Source: Shewanella salipaludis (GTDB lineage: Bacteria > Pseudomonadota > Gammaproteobacteria > Enterobacterales > Shewanellaceae). Taken from it: DNA of 64,000 nucleotides. Every line of letters starts with the position of its first letter. Positions within the stretch are counted from its first letter, which is position 1. Under the pieces are notes generated by a model. The model worked only from the letters and a program-made list of their open reading frames with translations. It searched no databases and had not been told where the DNA came from. The DNA lies in the NCBI RefSeq assembly GCF_012911865.1, contig NZ_JAAXYH010000001.1:558001-622000 (forward strand), in the 5' to 3' direction. Shown piece by piece: positions 28,101 to 36,855 of the stretch. The translations under genes and the position numbers were made by a program.

Positions 28101-28733
28101 TCAGCCAAGCAGGTGTGGGAAGAGCCCCTTGAGCCCGGCGGCCATGACTTCTATGCCGATGGACAGCATCAGCAGCCCCATCAGACGCGTGATGACGTTG
28201 ATACCCGTCTTGCCCAAAATCTTATAGATGGCCGAGGCCATGCTGAACAGACCGAAGCTGAGCAGACCGAAGAGGATCACGGTCGCAGACATGGCCACTG
28301 CGTCTGCCAGCGTCCTATGCTCGGCGGCGAACACTATGACAGAGCTGATGGCACCGGGCCCTGCCATCAGGGGCAAGGCCAAGGGGACCACGGCAACCGA
28401 CTCCATGCCCGAGGCCTCTCTGTCTTCTTCCTGGTTGCGCTTCACCTCTCCCAGCTTACCCTGCAACATGGACATGGCGATGAGGGCTATCAGGGTGCCA
28501 CCGGCGATCCTGAAGGCCGACAGGGAAATACTGAACATGTTCAGTATATGCTGCCCCGCCACCATGGTGACCAACAGGATGACGACCACGGCGAAGTTGG
28601 CCACCTTGCCGGTATGGTTGCGCTCGGCGGCGCTCTGGTGACTGGTCAGGCTGACAAATACCGGCAATAATCCCACCGGATTGATGATGGCGACGAGTCC
28701 GAGAAAAAATTTTACGTAGAGTGTCAAATCCAC
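28101..28733 (-). CDS. MarC-family inner-membrane protein (YchE/YhgN-like)
   Basis: A 210-residue protein with six predicted membrane helices. Family motifs are visible: FLGLVAIINPVGLLPVF at the N-terminus and the second NP/GP repeat in LALPLMAGPGAISSVIVF. Length matches E. coli YchE/YhgN (about 200-215). Despite the MarC name, no role in multiple antibiotic resistance is established, and transport of small neutral molecules has been suggested for some members. Monocistronic. Confidence 0.9.
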   Translation of the reverse strand: MDLTLYVKFFLGLVAIINPVGLLPVFVSLTSHQSAAERNHTGKVANFAVVVILLVTMVAGQHILNMFSISLSAFRIAGGTLIALIAMSMLQGKLGEVKRNQEEDREASGMESVAVVPLALPLMAGPGAISSVIVFAAEHRTLADAVAMSATVILFGLLSFGLFSMASAIYKILGKTGINVITRLMGLLMLSIGIEVMAAGLKGLFPHLLG

Positions 28734-29026
28734 TTTGTGTCCTTGGGCGTCTCTTGCGCCGGCTGAAAAGCATTATTGCTCGAGTTTACCTGCAGTTGGT
28801 ATTTGGGGAAGCGATAATTTCTCACGGTAGCGCCGCTTGCGCTTGCGCCTGAGCCCGGGGCCGTGGCTCGGGCGCCCACGCATCCCTGACAAATTCCCTG
28901 AGTCATAGACACCCGAATAAAACGCCATGGCTGCTGAGGCATTTTAGTTCAACATTTGTCTTTACACTCAACACCTGCCAATAACGGCTCGCGGTTCCCT
29001 GCCGCCAGCCCTTGCCTGTGGTCAAT

Positions 29027-30427
29027 TTACGACTCAAGGGTCAAGGGCAAGGCCGCCGGCAGCCTCAGGCTGACGATCAAACCGCCCCCGCTTCTCTGAG
29101 CCAAGGACAGACGGCCACCATGCAGCTCGAGTATGTGGCTGCAGATGGATAACCCGAGTCCGGAGCCATTGCCCTGATTCTCATTCACCCGGTAGAAACG
29201 CTCGACGGCATTGGCCAACTGCTCGGATGTCATGCCCTCGCCGCGATCCGCGATCCGGATCTCGACCTCCTTGCCTATCCTGTGGGCACTGACCTCTATC
29301 AGTGACGCCTGGGGGCTGTATTTGCAGGCGTTCTCCAACAGATTCTTGAACACCAACTCCAGATAGAAGGGTTCGGCCTGAATGATAAACCCAGGGTCCA
29401 CCTCTATCTGCCACTCATAATCTGCGATCAGCGGCATGAGCTGATTCAAGCTGTCTTCCACCAGGTTCAATACCGAGCATGGCTCCAGGTGCAACTCATC
29501 CAGGGAATCGACCCTGGCCAGCAACAACAACTGCTCCAGGGTATGGCTCAGGCGCTCGACCCCGGCATCTATGGCATTGAGGTGCACCTTGGCCTGGGGC
29601 ATGTCGGCCAGCATCTCCCTGAGTCCATCCTGATGCAACTTGATGACCGACAGCGGCGTCTTAAACTCATGCGCCGCGTCGGCACTGAAGCGACGTTCCC
29701 GCTCGAGAAAGCGGGCTATGCTGCCGATATACAGGTTGAGTGCGGCCCGCACCGGCATCAGTTCCCTGGGCAGAGGCAGGGTCAGAGGAGTTAGGTCCCG
29801 GGCCGAGCGCGCACTCAGGATCTTCTCCAGCCGGGAGATGGGCCTGAACAACCAATAGGAAATGAGGCTGATGATAAGCAGCATGAAAGGCACCACCAGC
29901 GCCGGTACCACCAGGGCATTGTGCATGATTTGGGATACCAGTTCCTGACGCACTTCGTCCTGCTGGGCCGTGATGATCCAAATGCTGTCTTCGGGGGAAT
30001 AATAACTGAAGACGTGCCACAGCTCCCCACCATAGCTGCGCCTATGATAACCCTGAGTGAACTCTGTCAGGGGCTCGGCGCCGATATTATCGGACAGGAA
30101 GAGCACCCGCTTGTCCCGGCTCCAGATCTGGAAGGCCAGCTTATGCTCATAGGCCAACTTGAGTGCATCGGCCTGCTCGGTGAAGCTTTCGGCACCGGAT
30201 GTCGGCACCTGCAGCACTCTGGGTTTCAGCAGCGCAGCCTCATGCTCCTGGGGCACCTCATAGTGATAAAACAACCCCAGCAGTTTGGCGGTTTGCACCA
30301 TCTGGGCGTCGAACAATTCTTCAATCTGATGCCTGGCATCCTGGGTGCTGAACCAGCTGGAAATGCCCACCGACAGCACTGTCCCCAACAACATCAGCGC
30401 GGTAAGCAATAAGCGCAACGAATACAT
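29027..30427 (-). CDS. QseC-like sensor histidine kinase
   Basis: A 466-residue inner-membrane kinase. One membrane helix lies at about 4-24 and a second near 165-190, flanking a periplasmic sensor domain. A HAMP-like region follows, then the H-box AAHEFKTPLSVIK, N-box NLLENACKYSP, G1 DRGEGM and G2 GNGSGLGLSI. GGAG lies 6 bases before the ATG at 30427. The cognate regulator gene lies just upstream on the same strand, 100 bases away. Sensor input unknown; the location behind a TlpA/DUF4266/DUF3570 operon suggests an envelope redox or metal signal. Confidence 0.92.
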   Translation of the reverse strand: MYSLRLLLTALMLLGTVLSVGISSWFSTQDARHQIEELFDAQMVQTAKLLGLFYHYEVPQEHEAALLKPRVLQVPTSGAESFTEQADALKLAYEHKLAFQIWSRDKRVLFLSDNIGAEPLTEFTQGYHRRSYGGELWHVFSYYSPEDSIWIITAQQDEVRQELVSQIMHNALVVPALVVPFMLLIISLISYWLFRPISRLEKILSARSARDLTPLTLPLPRELMPVRAALNLYIGSIARFLERERRFSADAAHEFKTPLSVIKLHQDGLREMLADMPQAKVHLNAIDAGVERLSHTLEQLLLLARVDSLDELHLEPCSVLNLVEDSLNQLMPLIADYEWQIEVDPGFIIQAEPFYLELVFKNLLENACKYSPQASLIEVSAHRIGKEVEIRIADRGEGMTSEQLANAVERFYRVNENQGNGSGLGLSICSHILELHGGRLSLAQRSGGGLIVSLRLPAALPLTLES

Positions 30428-30527
30428 AATCAACTCCGGCCGTTCCGACAGCCAACCTACTCATTTAACTCAAGCGAACGAATGGCGACAGCATGGGCGA
30501 CTCAGCCGTCGGGGAAGGCCATCCGGC

Positions 30528-31187
30528 TCAGTCTATTTCGACCAAGGTGTAGCCTATGCCCCTGACGGTTTTGATCAAGTCATTGGCGGTCTTCTTGCGC
30601 AGATGGTGTATATGCACTTCGATGGAATTACTGCCGACCTCGTCCCAGCCATAGGTCAACTGCTCCAGCTGCCTGCGGGTCAGCACCCTGCCAGCAGATT
30701 GCGCCAGCTCCAGCAACAACTGGTATTCCCGCCGGGACAATTGCACCGGCTCGCCGCGAAACCTGACTTCACGGCTGTCCATGTCTATGCATAAGGCGCC
30801 CAGGCTGAAGCTGTTGTTGTTCAACCCATGCTGGCGCCGCACTATGGCACGGATCCTGGCGGCCAGTTCACGCACATCGAACGGCTTACTCAGGTAGTCG
30901 TCGGCGCCCATGTCCAGGCAGGCCAGCTTGGTATCGAAATCCGTATTAGCGGTCAGGACTATGGTGGGGATGGCTATGCCTTGCTGGCGCCAATGCTTGA
31001 GCAGGGCCTTGCCCGAACCGTCGGGCAGGCCCAGATCCAGCACTATGGCACTGAAGGCCTCGTTCTTGACGCCGCTGAGCGCCTGCTGATAACTGCATAG
31101 GTGATCCACCTGCATGTCCAGTTTCGCCAGGCTCAGGCAAATGCCATCGGCCAGGAGTTGATTGTCTTCCACCAATAAAATTCGCAT
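30528..31187 (-). CDS. QseB-like OmpR-family response regulator
   Basis: A 219-residue regulator with an intact receiver (E8-D9 acidic pair, phospho-acceptor Asp51 in IVLDLGLPDGSG, Lys in LSKPF) and a winged-helix DNA-binding domain ending TVRGIGYTLVE. Partner of the adjacent sensor kinase. It is 104 bases downstream of the DUF3570 gene on the same strand and may share its transcript, so the system could regulate that operon and itself. Confidence 0.94.
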   Translation of the reverse strand: MRILLVEDNQLLADGICLSLAKLDMQVDHLCSYQQALSGVKNEAFSAIVLDLGLPDGSGKALLKHWRQQGIAIPTIVLTANTDFDTKLACLDMGADDYLSKPFDVRELAARIRAIVRRQHGLNNNSFSLGALCIDMDSREVRFRGEPVQLSRREYQLLLELAQSAGRVLTRRQLEQLTYGWDEVGSNSIEVHIHHLRKKTANDLIKTVRGIGYTLVEID

Positions 31188-31291
31188 TCTGCTGTCTACT
31201 ACCTGTTGGTGTTACTTAACACTGCATATATGTCCGCGCCCCGGGAAACGGCCGCGAGCCCGGCCTCAGGCCTGACCCGGCACCCGCGCGG

Positions 31292-32659
31292 CTAGAAAGC
31301 ATAACTTATCTGGGCGCTGATGACTCTGACCGAGGGGAACAGTTCGTAGGCTTGCAACCCCTCGGGGATCTCTGTGCCATTGTTGTGTGGCTGTTGACGA
31401 TAGAACTCGAGCCGAAAGGCCAGCTCACGGTCGCCCGAGAGTCGCCGACCCAGCTTGAGCCCCAGGGTATAAGTGGTCAACTCACCGATGCGATAGTCTG
31501 CACTGGCAAACTCAGGCAACGCCTGATCCGTCAGCAACCAGGGGCGATAGAACTCGGCGGCCCCCTGGCGATAATACCTCAGGTGCAGCTGGCCATAGAA
31601 ACTGCCGGAGAAATAATAACGATAATGGCTCTCCAGCGTATGGGAGCTGAGCCGCCAGTCATCCCTGTTGTAGCGATAAGACACATCCACTACCCCTGAA
31701 TCCAGCGCCGTCTTGGTCATGAGGAAGAAGCTATGCTTCAACCTGCTGTCCGGCCTATGCTCGTAGCGATAGGCCCGGGCCACGCCCGCCGCATCGACCT
31801 GGCTGAGAAACTTATAGGGATCGGTCAAATACCCCTCGACCGACGACAAGCCATAATTGGCCTGCAGTAACCATCGGCGATTGAGCACCTGGGTCAGACC
31901 GAGCAGGAGATCCAGGGTGCGCTTGTCGTCGCTGCCGCCTTCACGTGTGAGTGCAAAGGCCCGACGGAAGCTGGCCTCAGTGTCGTCTGCGGTGCGCAGC
32001 ACCATGGCCGACAACGGCTTGGGACGGCCCCCTTCGGGTTCCAGAATGTCGAAGCTGTAGGCCGCGCCGGCAAACAAGGTGGTGTTGTCTTTGTTGAAGC
32101 CGCGTTCGGCACCCGCGTTGACACCGAAGGCGTTATAGTCAAACTCCTTGGAGCCATAGAGTCCCAGGTTGGTCTTCCATGGCGACGACTGAGGTTGGCT
32201 CCAATTGGCACTCAATTGCAGCCGGGTATCGTGAAAGGTATCGTCGAGCGGCGTCTCGCCGGCGGCGATGCTGTATTGACCATCACCTGATGGACGGGTG
32301 AAGGTTTGTTCCTGCCCCTGGGGGACGGCGCCGCTGGCCGAAGCCCCGGTCAGGCTATCGAGCAGCACCTTGACATCGAGCACTGTCTCATCGGCATAGG
32401 TTTTCTTGGCCGTGCCTATGGCCTCTATCGCCTGCACCCGGCCTTCCTCACCGTAATACATGAGCGCGGCATCGACCAACTGCCAGTCTTGGTCGTCATT
32501 CGACTCGGCCGCCATCACGCCCTGCCCCAACAGGCTGCAGCTGGCCAGTGCCAAGGCGCCTGCTATGCAGGGTTTCCTCGGGGGCGCGAGTTTTACGCCC
32601 GGTTGACTCTCCCCGGCATACGTTTGGCCGTTGGCATCCTCCTCAGGTGTCAGTTGCAT
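31292..32659 (-). CDS. DUF3570 outer-membrane beta-barrel protein
   Basis: A 455-residue protein of the DUF3570 family. After a long N-terminal lead the hydrophobic stretch IAGALALASCSLLGQGVMA acts as signal peptide. The rest shows alternating aromatic/polar strands (LQLSANWSQ, TNLGLYGSKEFDYNAFG, ESHYRYYFSGSFYGQLHLRYY) and ends with SYAF, the C-terminal Phe typical of barrel proteins. GGAGG lies 7 bases before the ATG, which sits inside the 3' end of the DUF4266 gene (10-base overlap). Probably forms an outer-membrane complex with the DUF4266 lipoprotein. Function unknown. Confidence 0.85.
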   Translation of the reverse strand: MQLTPEEDANGQTYAGESQPGVKLAPPRKPCIAGALALASCSLLGQGVMAAESNDDQDWQLVDAALMYYGEEGRVQAIEAIGTAKKTYADETVLDVKVLLDSLTGASASGAVPQGQEQTFTRPSGDGQYSIAAGETPLDDTFHDTRLQLSANWSQPQSSPWKTNLGLYGSKEFDYNAFGVNAGAERGFNKDNTTLFAGAAYSFDILEPEGGRPKPLSAMVLRTADDTEASFRRAFALTREGGSDDKRTLDLLLGLTQVLNRRWLLQANYGLSSVEGYLTDPYKFLSQVDAAGVARAYRYEHRPDSRLKHSFFLMTKTALDSGVVDVSYRYNRDDWRLSSHTLESHYRYYFSGSFYGQLHLRYYRQGAAEFYRPWLLTDQALPEFASADYRIGELTTYTLGLKLGRRLSGDRELAFRLEFYRQQPHNNGTEIPEGLQAYELFPSVRVISAQISYAF

Positions 32660-32907
32660 CCACAGCCTCCGCCGGCAAAGGCGCGCCCGCCACTGCTGCC
32701 TTCCTTGCTGAAGTAGATATGGTCATCCTGGGCCAGATCCAGCTTCTCGTTGTCCAGCGCCATATCCTTGCGCGCCAGCTGATCCCGCTCCCATGGCTCG
32801 ACGCCCAAGCCGGCGCAGCCGGACAGGCAAGTGAGCAACAGCAATGCGACCACCTTGGCCCCTGTGCCATGTATGGCACTTGCAATAACCTGATCTCTCA
32901 TGCTCAC
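32650..32907 (-). CDS. DUF4266 lipoprotein with Gly/Cys-rich C-terminus
   Basis: An 85-residue lipoprotein: a membrane-spanning signal with the lipobox LSGC (Cys about 31), then VEPWERDQLARKDMALDNEKLD, the DUF4266 core, and a C-terminus reading GGRAFAGGGCGCN. Its start overlaps the TlpA gene by four bases (ATGA) and its end overlaps DUF3570 by ten, so the three are coupled. The conserved CGC-type tail after a glycine-rich arm looks like a metal- or redox-binding or modified tail. Such trios often occur with the flavin transferase ApbE; none is seen here. Confidence 0.85.
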   Translation of the reverse strand: MSMRDQVIASAIHGTGAKVVALLLLTCLSGCAGLGVEPWERDQLARKDMALDNEKLDLAQDDHIYFSKEGSSGGRAFAGGGCGCN

Positions 32908-33371
32908 TCCTTCAACACCCGCTGCAGCTCTTGTTCATAAGCCGCCGTATTGCGCTGGAAGAAACCCACGTGGCTGCCAACCAGATTACCCTGGCGATCG
33001 AACAGATAGCTGCTGGGCATGCCCAGAAGTTCGAAGCTGCGGGCGACATTGCCTTCGGGATCGAAGCGCAACTGGAAATTCGCCGGCACTTGCTGCAGAA
33101 ACTTGTCCGCCAGCGCCCGCTCCACATCCAGATTGACGGCCACCACAGTCAGTCCCTGCTCGCCATACTTTGCCTGCATGCTATTCATCCAGGGAAAGGA
33201 CTTGCGGCATGGCGCGCACCAGGAAGCCCAAAAGTCCAGGTACACCACCTGCCCCTTGAATTGCGTCAGGCTGACGAGTTCCCCCTCAGGGTTCAGCAGC
33301 TGATGCTCCAGCGAAGGGGCGGCATAGAGGTTGAAGCCGAGCAGGCTCAACAACAAGAGGCAAATTTTCAT
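32904..33371 (-). CDS. Periplasmic TlpA-like thiol-disulfide oxidoreductase
   Basis: A 155-residue thioredoxin-fold protein with a signal peptide (MKICLLLLSLLGFNLYA) and the active site WASWCAPC, plus the cis-Pro region LLGMPSSYLFD. It resembles TlpA/ResA proteins that reduce specific periplasmic disulfides. First gene of the TlpA-DUF4266-DUF3570 set, with ATGA coupling to the next gene; it probably keeps the two C-terminal cysteines of the DUF4266 protein reduced (inference). Confidence 0.9.
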   Translation of the reverse strand: MKICLLLLSLLGFNLYAAPSLEHQLLNPEGELVSLTQFKGQVVYLDFWASWCAPCRKSFPWMNSMQAKYGEQGLTVVAVNLDVERALADKFLQQVPANFQLRFDPEGNVARSFELLGMPSSYLFDRQGNLVGSHVGFFQRNTAAYEQELQRVLKE

Positions 33372-33446
33372 TGGCGACTCTCAATGACTATCTAATAGTT
33401 GAATATTAAGATCTTCTCGCGATAATGACCAACTTTTAGTGGCATA

Positions 33447-33506
33447 GTTCTTGTACCCAGTGTTCTTGTACTCAGCGTTCTTGTGCTCAGTGTTCCTGTT
33501 TCTAAG
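33447..33506. repeat. 15-base tandem repeat, four copies
   Basis: Four consecutive 15-base units of the form GTTCTTGTACTCAGT, three differing by one or two bases and the fourth more diverged, in the gap between the TlpA and FKBP genes. Confidence 0.85.
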
Positions 33507-33546
33507 CTCTCAGGCGTAAGTCCTCTGCCATGAGCCCTCAGCCGAC

Positions 33547-33888
33547 TCATTCATCCCGGGTCAGCACCTCCAACAACTCTATCTCGAAACTCAGGTCTGA
33601 ATTGGCGGGAATGAGGGCGCCGATCTGACGCTCACCATAAGCCAGATGGGCCGGTACCTGGAGTGTGCGTTTGCCACCGACCTTCATCCCCATGAGTCCC
33701 AGATCCCAGCCCTTGATCACCCTGCCGGTGCCAATCACACACTGAAATGCCTGGCCCTTGTCATAGGAGGAATCGAATTGGGTGCCATCCTCCAAGAAGC
33801 CCCGATACTGAGTGGTGATCAAGGCCCCTTTCACGACTGCCTTGCCTTCCCCCACCAACAGATCTGTTACGACTAATACTTTATCCAT
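33547..33888 (-). CDS. FKBP-type peptidyl-prolyl cis-trans isomerase
   Basis: A 113-residue single-domain FKBP: GALITTQYRGFLEDGTQFDSS, VIGTGRVIKGWDLGLMGMKVGGKRTL and the hydrophobic pocket LAYGERQIGALIPANSDLSFEIELL are all canonical. It catalyses prolyl isomerisation during folding; cytoplasmic, as no signal peptide is present. I start at the ATG at 33888; a GTG three codons upstream overlaps the only ribosome-site-like bases. Confidence 0.93.
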   Translation of the reverse strand: MDKVLVVTDLLVGEGKAVVKGALITTQYRGFLEDGTQFDSSYDKGQAFQCVIGTGRVIKGWDLGLMGMKVGGKRTLQVPAHLAYGERQIGALIPANSDLSFEIELLEVLTRDE

Positions 33889-34093
33889 ATTCTTCACCCG
33901 GGTTTATTGTCATTCGCTGCCCTCGGCCCGGCCGGGGCGCGGTTTAGCCCACATGTTAGCATATGCGGGCGCGATGATTCCCGATATCCGCCTGGATGAG
34001 ATAGTGGATCGGCTGGCCTTAAGCCCTTGTGTCAAACTTGAAAACTAAATATAGTCAGAGAGATACAAAAAAATCAACAAGACGGAGTCCTGG

Positions 34094-34474
34094 GTGCCAG
34101 ACAGTCAGACAGAGGCGAATGTACGACTTAGCGACCTGGCAGAGGCAGATATCCCCCTGCCGCTGGACATGCTCTATGCACTGGGCAGGAGTGATGGCGT
34201 TAGCCAAATAATCACCTCGAAAGCGGTATCCTTGAGCACTTTTTCGGTGAGGCCCAGATCGCCTTTGCCAGGTCGCTCTGCCATGGCCGCTCTGGCCAGC
34301 ATAGCCTTGGCAAACGGCTGCAGCCGCATCGAATGGTACCAGGTCAAAGACAACCCCATGAGTCATGGCTTCTATGCGTCTATTGGCGCGCATCTGCTCG
34401 AGCAGATGGCCATTGGCAGGCTATCAGGCAGAAATTTAACCGAGCTGGCGCAGATATCGCCGGCTGCTAACTAA
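34094..34474 (+). pseudogene. Decayed GNAT-family N-acetyltransferase
   Basis: The open frame encodes 126 residues whose end is plainly GNAT-like: ALASIALANGCSRIEWYQV...NPMSHGFYASIGAHLLE, the helix and strand after the acetyl-CoA site. The N-terminal NVRLSDLAEADIPL...LYALGR also fits a GNAT start. Between them the family sequence continues in other frames: MALAK in one, then LEHFFGEAQIAFA in another, matching the typical 'LFGE.P.A.A' segment. The central strands with the R/QxxGxG/A acetyl-CoA loop are missing. This is consistent with frameshifts plus an internal deletion of about 50 codons. Confidence 0.6.
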
Positions 34475-34524
34475 CCCGCTGTCACAGAATCTCAATGCAA
34501 CAATAGCGTCCAGAGGAGAAAAAA

Positions 34525-34992
34525 ATGTCAAGCTACTCGGCCAAGGTGAGTTGGCAACGCGGCAAGGATGAAGCCTATCTAGACAATAAGTACAGCCGCG
34601 GCCATGTCTGGTTATTCGACGGCGGTGTGACTGTAGCTGCCTCCTCCTCGCCCCAGATAGTGCCCTTGCCCTATTCTGTCGCGCAGAATGTCGATCCCGA
34701 GGAGGCCTTCGTGGCATCTCTGTCCAGCTGTCACATGCTGTTCTTCCTCGCGATCGCCGCCAAGCGCAGGTTTGTGGTCGACAGTTATCTTGACGAGGCC
34801 GTCGGCATCATGGCGCAAGACGCGGAGGGCAAGCTGGCCATGACCCAGGTGACGCTGCGGCCCAAGATAGATTTTGCCGGCGACCGCAAACCCACGCTCG
34901 CCCAGCTGGAACAGATGCACCATCAGTCCCACGCGCAATGCTTCATCGCCAACTCGGTCAAGACCCGAGTCGTTACCGAAATCCTGACTTAG
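34525..34992 (+). CDS. OsmC-family protein
   Basis: A 155-residue OsmC/Ohr-fold protein: DPEEAFVASLSSCHMLFFL contains the first redox Cys and HAQCFIANSVKT the second, consistent with thiol-dependent peroxidase activity against organic hydroperoxides. GAGGAG precedes the ATG. Similar in length to the YhfA/OsmC-like subgroup rather than Ohr. Monocistronic and convergent with the parvulin gene. Confidence 0.9.
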   Translation: MSSYSAKVSWQRGKDEAYLDNKYSRGHVWLFDGGVTVAASSSPQIVPLPYSVAQNVDPEEAFVASLSSCHMLFFLAIAAKRRFVVDSYLDEAVGIMAQDAEGKLAMTQVTLRPKIDFAGDRKPTLAQLEQMHHQSHAQCFIANSVKTRVVTEILT

Positions 34993-35042
34993 CACAGGCC
35001 AAAGCAGGAACAACACCGCATCAGAGAACAAAAACAGCCGGT

Positions 35043-35321
35043 TCAGGTGCGGTATATGGTCTGGATCAGGTGGTAACCGAACTGGGTTTTGACCGGGCCA
35101 TGCACCTCCAACACCGGCTTCTTGAAGACCACCTGATCGAAGGCCTTGACCATTTGTCCAGGGCCGAATTCGCCCAGATCGCCGCCCCGTTTCTTCGACG
35201 GGCACAGGGAATGTTTCTTCGCCAGCTTGCCAAAATCCTCGCCGCGGGCGATCTGGCCCTTGAGCTTCTCGGCTGCTTCCTTGGTGTTCACCAATATGTG
35301 TCTCGCGCAGGCTCTTGCCAT
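35043..35321 (-). CDS. ppiC: Parvulin-type peptidyl-prolyl isomerase (PpiC)
   Basis: A 92-residue single-domain parvulin: [45 protein letters not shown] and [11 protein letters not shown] match E. coli PpiC (93 residues) nearly throughout. AGAGGTAGAG lies before the ATG. Cytoplasmic folding helper. Confidence 0.95.
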   Translation of the reverse strand: MARACARHILVNTKEAAEKLKGQIARGEDFGKLAKKHSLCPSKKRGGDLGEFGPGQMVKAFDQVVFKKPVLEVHGPVKTQFGYHLIQTIYRT

Positions 35322-35443
35322 CTCTCTACCTCTTTCCGCTACTCTGCTGTTTCTTAAAGCGAATTATTGCTACTGACCTCAGCGTTAACGCGACTGTCAA
35401 TCCTAACAACCAAGCATGCTGCACATGCTTGGCCTTGTTGACC

Positions 35444-36658
35444 TTACTCGGCGATGCGCTCGATTCTTGCCAGATAGAAACCGTCAAACCCACTGGCGGC
35501 CGGGCTGATGCTCTCATCGTCGAGCAGGCGGAAGTTGGGGTTGGCACCGAGGAAGGCATCCACCTGATTGCGGTTCTCGTCCGGCAGTATGGAGCAAGTG
35601 GCGTAGACCAGTATGCCGCCTACCTTCAGCATACGGCTGTAGCTCTGCAATATGTGTTGCTGCAGTTCCATCAGCACGGGCAGACGCTCGGGCGTATCGC
35701 GCCACTTGGCATCCGGATTGCGTTTCAATACGCCGAGCCCTGAGCAAGGCACATCCAACAGCAGCCTGTCGGCACTCAGCTTGAGGCGCTTGATGGTCTT
35801 GCTGCCGACGATCAGCCGGGTCTCGACATTGTGGGCATGGGCACGGCGACCACGTTCCTTGAGCTTATCCAGTTTCCATTGCTCGACATCCATCGCCAGC
35901 AAACGTCCCTTGCCCTGCATTTGCGCGGCGATATGCAGCGTCTTGCCGCCGGCACCGGCGCAGGCATCTATCACCCGCATGCCAGGCTTGGCATCCAAGG
36001 CGGCGGCGACCAACTGTGAGCCTGCATCCTGCTGCTCGAACCAACCTGCCTTGAAACTCTCGGTGCGGAACAGTGCCGAATCCGACAGCACTTCCAGCGC
36101 CGTCGACACGCCTTCCACTGCCTGGGTCAGCACATATTCGCCGGCCAGCTTTTCCACTAACTGTTCGCGACTGCATTTAAGCTCGTTGACCCGCAAGTAA
36201 CGTTTTGGCGCCTGATTGAGCGCCGCGCGCTCCTGCACCCAGTTATCACCCAACTGGGCCTGGCCCAGTTCGTCCAGCCACTGGGGACAACCGTCCCATA
36301 ACACGGGCTGGTTTTGGGCGATGGCGAGGCGGGAAGCATAGTCTTCCCGATCCACGGGCAAGGCGTACTGCATCTTGGGCAAGTCCAGGCCATGGAATAG
36401 ATGCCAGACGTTGAGCAATTTAGAGCCGAACCTTTCCATCTCTTCGGGCTTGATGTCGGCGAGATAGCAATAGAGATTGAGGCGGCGCAGGATATCGCCC
36501 GCCACTATGGTGATCCTGGCCTGTTCCGCCGGCACCAGTTGCAGTCCGGAGAAATGTTGGGAATAGGCTCTGTCGAGCGGTTTACCTTGAGATAAAACCA
36601 GGGATAACACACTGATCACTAATTCGGTCGAGCTGGCGGAAAGCGGAGAATTCAACAT
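35444..36658 (-). CDS. RsmB/NOP2-Sun-type RNA (cytosine-C5) methyltransferase
   Basis: A 404-residue protein with an N-terminal NusB-like/RsmB helical region and a C-terminal Sun-family catalytic domain. The S-adenosylmethionine site is VIDACAGAGGKTLHIA; the two conserved cysteine motifs are DVPCSGLGVL and YATCSILPDEN, which provide the base-release and nucleophilic Cys. It probably makes m5C in rRNA, but lacks clear RsmF features and may be a paralogue of RsmB. The ATG at 36658 (MLNSPLSAS) is preferred to a GTG three codons upstream that overlaps AGGGTG. Confidence 0.9.
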   Translation of the reverse strand: MLNSPLSASSTELVISVLSLVLSQGKPLDRAYSQHFSGLQLVPAEQARITIVAGDILRRLNLYCYLADIKPEEMERFGSKLLNVWHLFHGLDLPKMQYALPVDREDYASRLAIAQNQPVLWDGCPQWLDELGQAQLGDNWVQERAALNQAPKRYLRVNELKCSREQLVEKLAGEYVLTQAVEGVSTALEVLSDSALFRTESFKAGWFEQQDAGSQLVAAALDAKPGMRVIDACAGAGGKTLHIAAQMQGKGRLLAMDVEQWKLDKLKERGRRAHAHNVETRLIVGSKTIKRLKLSADRLLLDVPCSGLGVLKRNPDAKWRDTPERLPVLMELQQHILQSYSRMLKVGGILVYATCSILPDENRNQVDAFLGANPNFRLLDDESISPAASGFDGFYLARIERIAE

Positions 36659-36817
36659 TAAAGGCACCCTGGATGATAAAACCGGCAGATCATAGGAGGT
36701 CGGGCGACGATAAGCAAGCCTGCCCGGACGCTATCGCCACTTAACTTAAGATAAAATGCCGCTACAGCGGCAATTGCTTCCCTCAGCAGCCAAGGAGGCA
36801 TGCCCCAATAATAAAAA

Positions 36818-36837
36818 AAGCGACCCTGAGGTCGCTT
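36818..36837 (-). terminator. Intrinsic terminator of the sugar transporter unit
   Basis: AAGCGACC pairs with GGTCGCTT around CTGA and is followed on the minus strand by TTTTTTT. It is 18 bases beyond the MFS stop. Confidence 0.9.
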
Positions 36838-36855
36838 CCGGCTAATCAACAAAGA

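Noticed and set aside
30345..30794. Plus-strand open frame across the kinase-regulator junction.
   Set aside because: It lies antisense to two well-supported genes and has no motif or ribosome site.
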